Source of the DNA: an uncultured Prevotella sp.
GTDB lineage: Bacteria; Bacteroidota; Bacteroidia; Bacteroidales; Bacteroidaceae
Assembly (NCBI GenBank): GCA_900548195.1
Contig: URJQ01000028.1
Span: 1 to 25,731, forward strand
Length of the DNA stretch: 25,731 nt
Reading direction: 5' to 3'
Positions 21,848 to 25,731 of this stretch are shown here, piece after piece. The translations under genes were made by a program, and so were the position numbers. Position 1 is the first letter of the stretch, and the number at the start of each line of letters is the position of its first letter. The notes beneath the pieces are model-generated. The model was not told where the DNA came from and did no database searches. It saw nothing but the letters and a program-made list of their open reading frames with translations.

Positions 21848-23167
21848 TCAGATGTCGTCGAGAGACAATCCCTTGTAATCGACAGAAAATTTTTGGAAAC
21901 TTCCCGTCGTATTAAAGAATTGGACTGCTTTATCTTTTAGGATTCCGATATTGATATCCTTGGCTTGACGCTTCACTTCATAGAAGGTCACCCTCTGTTC
22001 CAGTTCGTCAGCGGCGATAATGTCTATCTCATTTTCGCCCTTTCTGTCCCACCATGAAGCGATGCGGGTAAACTCTTCGCTCTCTATCATTACAGCTCTG
22101 AAGTATCTTTCCAATACTCTGCCACTGTAAGTGGTATAGTCTTTCTCCATCAAAGCCTTCAGTTTGCCGTTTGCACCGACCTCCAGCATATAGGAGTATT
22201 TATATATGTACCTGAACCATACGCGCAGGAAATTGTCCTCTATCTGGTAACGGATATTGCGATTGGTCTTCTGAAACAGTGGCATGTTGCGGGAAATCAG
22301 AGAGTAGTCATTCTCCAATTTGGTGATATATCCCGATAGCTCCACCTTCATGATGCTTTCCAATTCGCTTCGCGTGGTATGACCGGAGGCAATAAGTTGC
22401 AGAATTTCAAAGTATCGGGAATAGTCTCTGCCAAATTCCTCTATCAGCATATTCTTGCCTTCATTGATGAAATAGGAGTTTTTGCAGACAAATTTCTCCA
22501 TCATCAGAGTCTTGTTGGTGGCTCCAGAGTCCATCATCATCTCGACATATTCCGCCACTCCTCCAGTATAGAGATAGAGAGCGAGCAGATCTTCTGCCGT
22601 AAATGAAGGATTATAGCAGGCGAGAATCTCCCTGATAGTGGAAGGAGGAAAGGCTGTTACCTTTATCTCTCCAGTCTGGCGACCGTACAGAGGCTCTTTG
22701 CTGCCCTTGAATATCACGTTCATTAGCGAATATATAGATCCGCAGACCACCAGATTGATATGCGCTTCAGCCTTGTTCAGGTCCCAGATTTTCTGCATAT
22801 CAGAGAATACAGACGGATTGACACGCTTGAAATCCTGAAACTCATCTATGACGACGGTCAGATGGCGTGTCTTGGAAAGCTGCATGAGAAATTTGAATAT
22901 GTCAGCAAAGCGAGACACTTCTCCGAGGATTGGAATCTGCAATTTATCCGTTATCTCAGTTATAAAGTCCTTGCATAGCTCTGCCTCCGACTTTCTTGCT
23001 ACAAAGAAGTAAAGCATATCGCTGACATCCTCGTAGGCTTTCAGCAGCAATGAGGTCTTGCCGCTACGTCTGCGACCAGTGACAATGGTGAAGCGTGCGG
23101 TGTGCTCTGACAGACGATTCGTCTCCTGTAGCTCTGATATTTCCTTATTTCTTCCAAAGAATTTCAT
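21848..23167 (-). CDS. AAA-type ATPase with C-terminal DUF234/PD-(D/E)XK-like domain
   Basis: A 439-residue protein of the archaeal-type ATPase family (COG1672). Seen: FFGRNKEISEL at the N-terminus, Walker A GRRRSGKT (31-38), Walker B LTVVIDEFQDF (103-113), a sensor-1-like VVCGS (140-144), a winged-helix-like middle (about 250-300), and a C-terminal DUF234 region with GENEIDII (378-385) and FYEVKR (395-400). The last two give the E/D...ExK pattern of restriction-endonuclease-like folds (E380, D382, E397, K399). Biological role is unknown; members occur scattered singly in genomes of Bacteroidetes, archaea and clostridia and some have been thought to be mobile or defence-related. It is monocistronic, with a promoter bearing tandem palindromes. 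Confidence 0.85.
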   Translation of the reverse strand: MKFFGRNKEISELQETNRLSEHTARFTIVTGRRRSGKTSLLLKAYEDVSDMLYFFVARKSEAELCKDFITEITDKLQIPILGEVSRFADIFKFLMQLSKTRHLTVVIDEFQDFKRVNPSVFSDMQKIWDLNKAEAHINLVVCGSIYSLMNVIFKGSKEPLYGRQTGEIKVTAFPPSTIREILACYNPSFTAEDLLALYLYTGGVAEYVEMMMDSGATNKTLMMEKFVCKNSYFINEGKNMLIEEFGRDYSRYFEILQLIASGHTTRSELESIMKVELSGYITKLENDYSLISRNMPLFQKTNRNIRYQIEDNFLRVWFRYIYKYSYMLEVGANGKLKALMEKDYTTYSGRVLERYFRAVMIESEEFTRIASWWDRKGENEIDIIAADELEQRVTFYEVKRQAKDINIGILKDKAVQFFNTTGSFQKFSVDYKGLSLDDI

Positions 23168-23200
23168 GCTTTTCTCTTATGATTTGGTTTGCTTTATTTC

Positions 23201-23230
23201 CGAAACGGCGGTTTCCGAAACGGCGGTTTC
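23201..23230. promoter_or_regulatory. Tandem palindromes at the ATPase gene start of transcription
   Basis: Two exact 15-bp copies of CGAAACGGCGGTTTC (23201-23215 and 23216-23230), each a palindrome (GAAAC, GGCG, GTTTC). The predicted transcription start of the ATPase gene is near 23229, so the copies cover about +1 to +30. This is the layout of a repressor operator or of paired 5'-end hairpins. Confidence 0.6.
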
Positions 23231-23235
23231 GAATG

Positions 23236-23266
23236 CAAAGATAGTCAAAAAACATTGAAAGTCAAA
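23236..23266 (-). promoter_or_regulatory. Promoter of the ATPase gene
   Basis: On the minus strand TTTG (23263-23266), 19-nt spacer, TATCTTTG (23236-23243), consensus in both boxes. Leader to the ATG at 23167 is about 62 nt. Confidence 0.75.
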
Positions 23267-23307
23267 ATATTCCGCTATCTTTTTGTTTTCACATAGCTAA
23301 GTTTTTA

Positions 23308-23346
23308 GTGGGTGACAAATAAGTTTTGAGACCGATAATCACCCAC
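23308..23346. repeat. 8-bp inverted repeat upstream of pyrE
   Basis: GTGGGTGA (23308-23315) and TCACCCAC (23339-23346) pair perfectly around a 23-nt loop, between the divergent ATPase and pyrE promoters. It is outside both predicted transcripts; role unknown. Confidence 0.4.
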
Positions 23347-23405
23347 CTGCGCCAGCAACCAGCAAACTACAACACCACCCAACTACAATAAAACAACGAA
23401 ACAAT

Positions 23406-23436
23406 TTTGCTGTTTAAGGGAAAATGCGTACCTTTG
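23406..23436 (+). promoter_or_regulatory. Promoter of pyrE
   Basis: TTTG (23406-23409), 19-nt spacer, TACCTTTG (23429-23436). The start near 23443 leaves a leader of under 20 nt, too short for attenuation or a riboswitch. Confidence 0.8.
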
Positions 23437-23459
23437 CACGAACTAATAAATATCAGACA

Positions 23460-24092
23460 ATGGAAAAGATACAGAATGCTTTCGCAGAAAAACTGCTTGC
23501 CGTAAAGGCTATCAAGTTGCAGCCTAACGACCCATTCACATGGGCTTCTGGCTGGAAGTCACCTATTTATACAGATAATCGCAAGACATTGGCTTACCCA
23601 GAGCTTCGCTCTTTCGTAAAGCAGGAACTGGTTCACCTCATCCACACTGAGTTTCCAGAGGCTGAGGCTGTAGCCGGCGTTGCTACAGGAGCCATCGCCC
23701 AGGGTGCACTCGTCGCTGATGAGCTTGGTATGCCTTACTGCTATGTGCGTCCAAAGCCAAAGGATCACGGCATGGGCAATCAGATAGAAGGCACTCTCCC
23801 TGAAGGTGCCAAGGTGGTAGTGGTGGAAGATCTTATCTCCACAGGCGGTTCTTCCCTCAAGGCTGTCGATGCTCTTCGCAAGGCAGGATTTGAGATTGTC
23901 GGTATGGTAGCAAGCTACACATACGGTTTCCCTGTAGCAGAAGAAGCTTTCAAGGCAGCAAATGTGCGTCTGATTACTCTCTCCGACTATGAGCATACCA
24001 CTGCTATCGCAGCCAAGACAGGCTATATTCAGAAGGAAGACCTTGCCGTTCTCGCTGAGTGGCGCAAGAGTCCTGACACCTGGAAGCAGTAA
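23460..24092 (+). CDS. pyrE: Orotate phosphoribosyltransferase
   Basis: Joins orotate to PRPP to give orotidine 5'-phosphate in de novo pyrimidine synthesis. It has 210 residues, the normal length. Seen: the N-terminal AIKLQPNDPFTWASGWKSPIY (17-37) with the orotate-binding region, TDNRKTLAYPELR, the GVATGAIAQGALVADELG segment, the flexible loop RPKPKDHGMGNQIEG (97-111), and the PRPP-binding motif VVVVEDLISTGGSSL (119-133). The frame extends 12 codons upstream, but those would lie within the promoter and its start site, so the ATG at 23460 is chosen. It is followed by a long-stem terminator and then alanine dehydrogenase. Confidence 0.95.
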   Translation: MEKIQNAFAEKLLAVKAIKLQPNDPFTWASGWKSPIYTDNRKTLAYPELRSFVKQELVHLIHTEFPEAEAVAGVATGAIAQGALVADELGMPYCYVRPKPKDHGMGNQIEGTLPEGAKVVVVEDLISTGGSSLKAVDALRKAGFEIVGMVASYTYGFPVAEEAFKAANVRLITLSDYEHTTAIAAKTGYIQKEDLAVLAEWRKSPDTWKQ

Positions 24093-24104
24093 GAGGTGGT
24101 TGTA

Positions 24105-24188
24105 GGTTGTCGGTTGTTGGTTTTGGGGTTGATACCCGTCACAGTGTCTGGCGTGATATCATCCGAAAACCAACAACCGTTTTTTTTG
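24105..24188 (+). terminator. GGTTGTCGG palindromic element, copy 2, with T-run (pyrE terminator)
   Basis: CGGTTGTTGGTTTT (24111-24124) pairs perfectly with AAAACCAACAACCG (24166-24179) and is followed by TTTTTTTT. The 41-nt loop folds further (TCAC/GTGA). The left 25 nt match the element at 20022 at 22 positions; one of the changes (T to G) is matched by A to C on the other arm. Confidence 0.7.
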
Positions 24189-24306
24189 TAAACTCCAGTA
24201 ATCAAAAATGCTGTAATTCAAGCAGAAAAGTGATATTTTCATAATAAAAGGAAGCAAATAGTCCGTTTTTTTTCATAAATTTACACCGGAATAAATATGT
24301 TTAATT

Positions 24307-24396
24307 TAAGTAGGTAATCAGAATCGTTGTTGTAATAATGAAAATACATTTATTATTATCTATTCATTACCAAAATAATCTGGAATACCTACCTTA
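24307..24396. repeat. TAAGTAGG palindromic element, copy B
   Basis: Ends TAAGTAGGTAATC (24307-24319) and TACCTACCTTA (24386-24396) are imperfect inverted repeats. The 90-bp length and the right half (TATTATTATCTATTCATTA then CAAAATAAT) match copy A at 11034-11122. It ends 13 bp before the ald start codon, so it forms most of the ald leader or promoter region. The rest of the 24189-24306 stretch is AT-rich with no gene; a near -7 box TAAATTTA is at 24276. Confidence 0.6.
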
Positions 24397-24409
24397 ACAC
24401 CTCATTATT

Positions 24410-25516
24410 ATGAAAATCGGCATTCCAAAAGAAATCAAGAACAATGAGAGCAGAGTAGGCATGACACCTGCCGGAGTAGCAGAACTTATTCGCCATGGAC
24501 ACCATGTCGTGGTGCAGCACACAGCCGGAGAAAACAGCGGATTCAGTGATGAGAAGTATGCTAAAGTGGGAGCAGAGATACTTCCAGATATTGAGTCTGT
24601 CTATAATGAGGCTGAAATGATAATCAAGGTAAAGGAACCTATTGAGAAGGAATATAAGTTGATAAAGAAAGGTCAACTCGTCTTTACCTACTTCCACTTT
24701 GCCTGTGATCGCAAGCTTACTGATGCAATGATAGAGAGCGGTGCCGTATGTCTGGCTTACGAGACAGTGGAGACCGACAACCACAGACTTCCGCTTCTCA
24801 TCCCTATGAGCGAAGTGGCAGGAAGAATGGCTACGCTCAATGGTGCCTATTATCTGCAGAAGACAAAGGGCGGCAAGGGAAAGCTCATCAGCGGAGTGCC
24901 GGGCGTTGACCGCACGAAGGTGCTGATATTAGGCGGTGGAACCGTGGGTGAAGCATCTGCAAGAATGGCTTGCGGACTCGGCGCTGACGTCTGGATTACG
25001 GATATCTCATTGCCTCGCCTTCGCCAACTCGAAATGGAATTGCCGGTGAATGCACATACGCTATACTCCACCGAGCACAATATCAAGATGATGCTACCTG
25101 ACATCGACATCGTAGTGGGCAGCGTACTCGTCCCTGGCGACAAGGCTCCGCACCTCATCACTAAGGATATGCTCAAGATGATGCAGCCGGGAACGGTGCT
25201 CGTCGATGTGGCAATCGACCAGGGAGGATGCTTTGAGACCTCGCGCCCTACCACCCATTCCGACCCTGTATATATCGTTGACGACATCGTACACTATGCT
25301 GTAGCAAATATTCCTGGAGCGGTGCCAAACACATCCACCATGGCTCTCACCAATGCCACTCTGCGCTATGCCCTCGCTCTGGCTGACAAAGGCTGGCAGA
25401 AAGCCTGCAAGGACGACCCGGCACTCTATAGGGGTCTCAACGTGGTCAACGGCAAGGTGACGTTCAAGGCCGTGGCTGACGTGTTCGGATTGCCTTACGA
25501 ACCGCTGGAGCTTTGA
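24410..25516 (+). CDS. ald: Alanine dehydrogenase
   Basis: NAD-dependent, reversible oxidative deamination of L-alanine to pyruvate and ammonia in the cytoplasm. The 368 residues match the family (about 370). Seen: MKIGIPKEIKNNESRVGMTP at the start (Arg15 binds substrate), IIKVKEP with Lys75, TYFHFA with catalytic His96, a long connecting region, the Rossmann motif LGGGTVGEASARMACGLGA (about 172-190), VDVAIDQGG with the catalytic Asp near 270, and the C-terminal VPNTSTMALTNATLRYALALA. The start lies just after the palindromic element, so promoter strength may depend on that element. No partner gene is seen downstream within the window. Confidence 0.95.
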   Translation: MKIGIPKEIKNNESRVGMTPAGVAELIRHGHHVVVQHTAGENSGFSDEKYAKVGAEILPDIESVYNEAEMIIKVKEPIEKEYKLIKKGQLVFTYFHFACDRKLTDAMIESGAVCLAYETVETDNHRLPLLIPMSEVAGRMATLNGAYYLQKTKGGKGKLISGVPGVDRTKVLILGGGTVGEASARMACGLGADVWITDISLPRLRQLEMELPVNAHTLYSTEHNIKMMLPDIDIVVGSVLVPGDKAPHLITKDMLKMMQPGTVLVDVAIDQGGCFETSRPTTHSDPVYIVDDIVHYAVANIPGAVPNTSTMALTNATLRYALALADKGWQKACKDDPALYRGLNVVNGKVTFKAVADVFGLPYEPLEL

Positions 25517-25731
25517 TAGATCCAGACGTCTGTATTATGCAGGGTTTTTAACGGTTGTTAATACTTTTTCCTGCACTTTTTCAGAAAAATATTTTTTTCG
25601 TTTTGTAATTCCACCCTTCCACCTCTGCGTGGTTATCACTTTGATAATCAATAGATTGGGTGAGGTGGAATTACGAGTGGAATATGGGTGGAATTACATG
25701 AAGTTCCACCCATAATTCCACCATAATTCCA
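25517..25731. repeat. Downstream region of ald with TGGAATTA direct and inverted repeats
   Basis: After ald there is a TGCAGG/CCTGCA pair around a T-rich loop (possible weak terminator near 25537-25576). Then GGTGGAATTA or its complement recurs at 25606-25615 (inverted), 25664-25673 and 25687-25696 (direct), and 25713-25722 (inverted). Partial copies lie at 25678 and 25724-25731. The array is cut by the window end. No gene is seen here. Confidence 0.6.

Noticed and set aside
25606..25731. TGGAATTA repeats as a CRISPR array
   Set aside because: Repeats are about 10 bp, irregularly spaced and in both orientations.

Overview
The window looks like a chromosomal segment of a member of the Bacteroidales, most likely Prevotellaceae. 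Three things point there. Almost every recognisable promoter has the Bacteroidetes form TTTG-N19-21-TAnnTTTG. Start codons lack a clear Shine-Dalgarno and sit in A-rich leaders. The gene neighbourhoods are typical of the order: ompH-ompH-murI, korAB, DUF4271-hemD-rnpA-yidD-tyrS and clustered FKBP isomerases. Content is mostly housekeeping; I see no CRISPR array, no intact transposase and no multi-gene defence island.

Layout. 1-4.6 kb (+): three Skp/OmpH-like periplasmic chaperone genes, glutamate racemase murI and a secreted DUF4861 protein; a 199-bp terminal-inverted-repeat element interrupts the third ompH's upstream region. 4.7-7.6 kb (+): korA-korB, 2-oxoacid:ferredoxin oxidoreductase, ending in a terminator shared with a convergent SDR dehydrogenase (7.8-8.6 kb, -). 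8.7-13 kb (-): tRNA-Gln, tyrS, yidD, rnpA, hemD and a DUF4271 membrane protein. 13.1-15.5 kb (-): metK and a secreted, probably barrel-forming protein I do not recognise. 15.6-17.4 kb (-): an O-methyltransferase and aroQ among dense low-complexity and palindromic repeats. 17.4-21.1 kb: a sirtuin (-) divergent from three tandem FKBP-type prolyl isomerases (+): one cytosolic, one lipoprotein, one secreted with a basic tail. 21.3-23.2 kb: a META-domain lipoprotein convergent with an AAA ATPase carrying a C-terminal DUF234/PD-(D/E)XK-like domain. 23.4-25.5 kb (+): pyrE and alanine dehydrogenase. The last 130 bp hold TGGAATTA repeats cut by the window edge.

The genes suggest envelope biogenesis and folding (ompH, murI, FKBPs, yidD), translation and RNA processing (tyrS, tRNA-Gln, rnpA) and central metabolism (kor, ald, pyrE, metK, aroQ, hemD).

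The most notable feature is non-coding: the intergenic spaces carry several distinct families of dispersed palindromic elements. One is a short hairpin (four copies) whose 7-bp stem changes by compensatory substitutions while loop and 3' flank stay constant. Others are an ~89-bp TIR element (two copies), a long AT-rich hairpin (two), a 14-bp stem with long loop (two) and the 199-bp element. Tandem palindromes at the predicted start of transcription of the ATPase gene look like an operator. All function assignments come from reading motifs; no database search was run.
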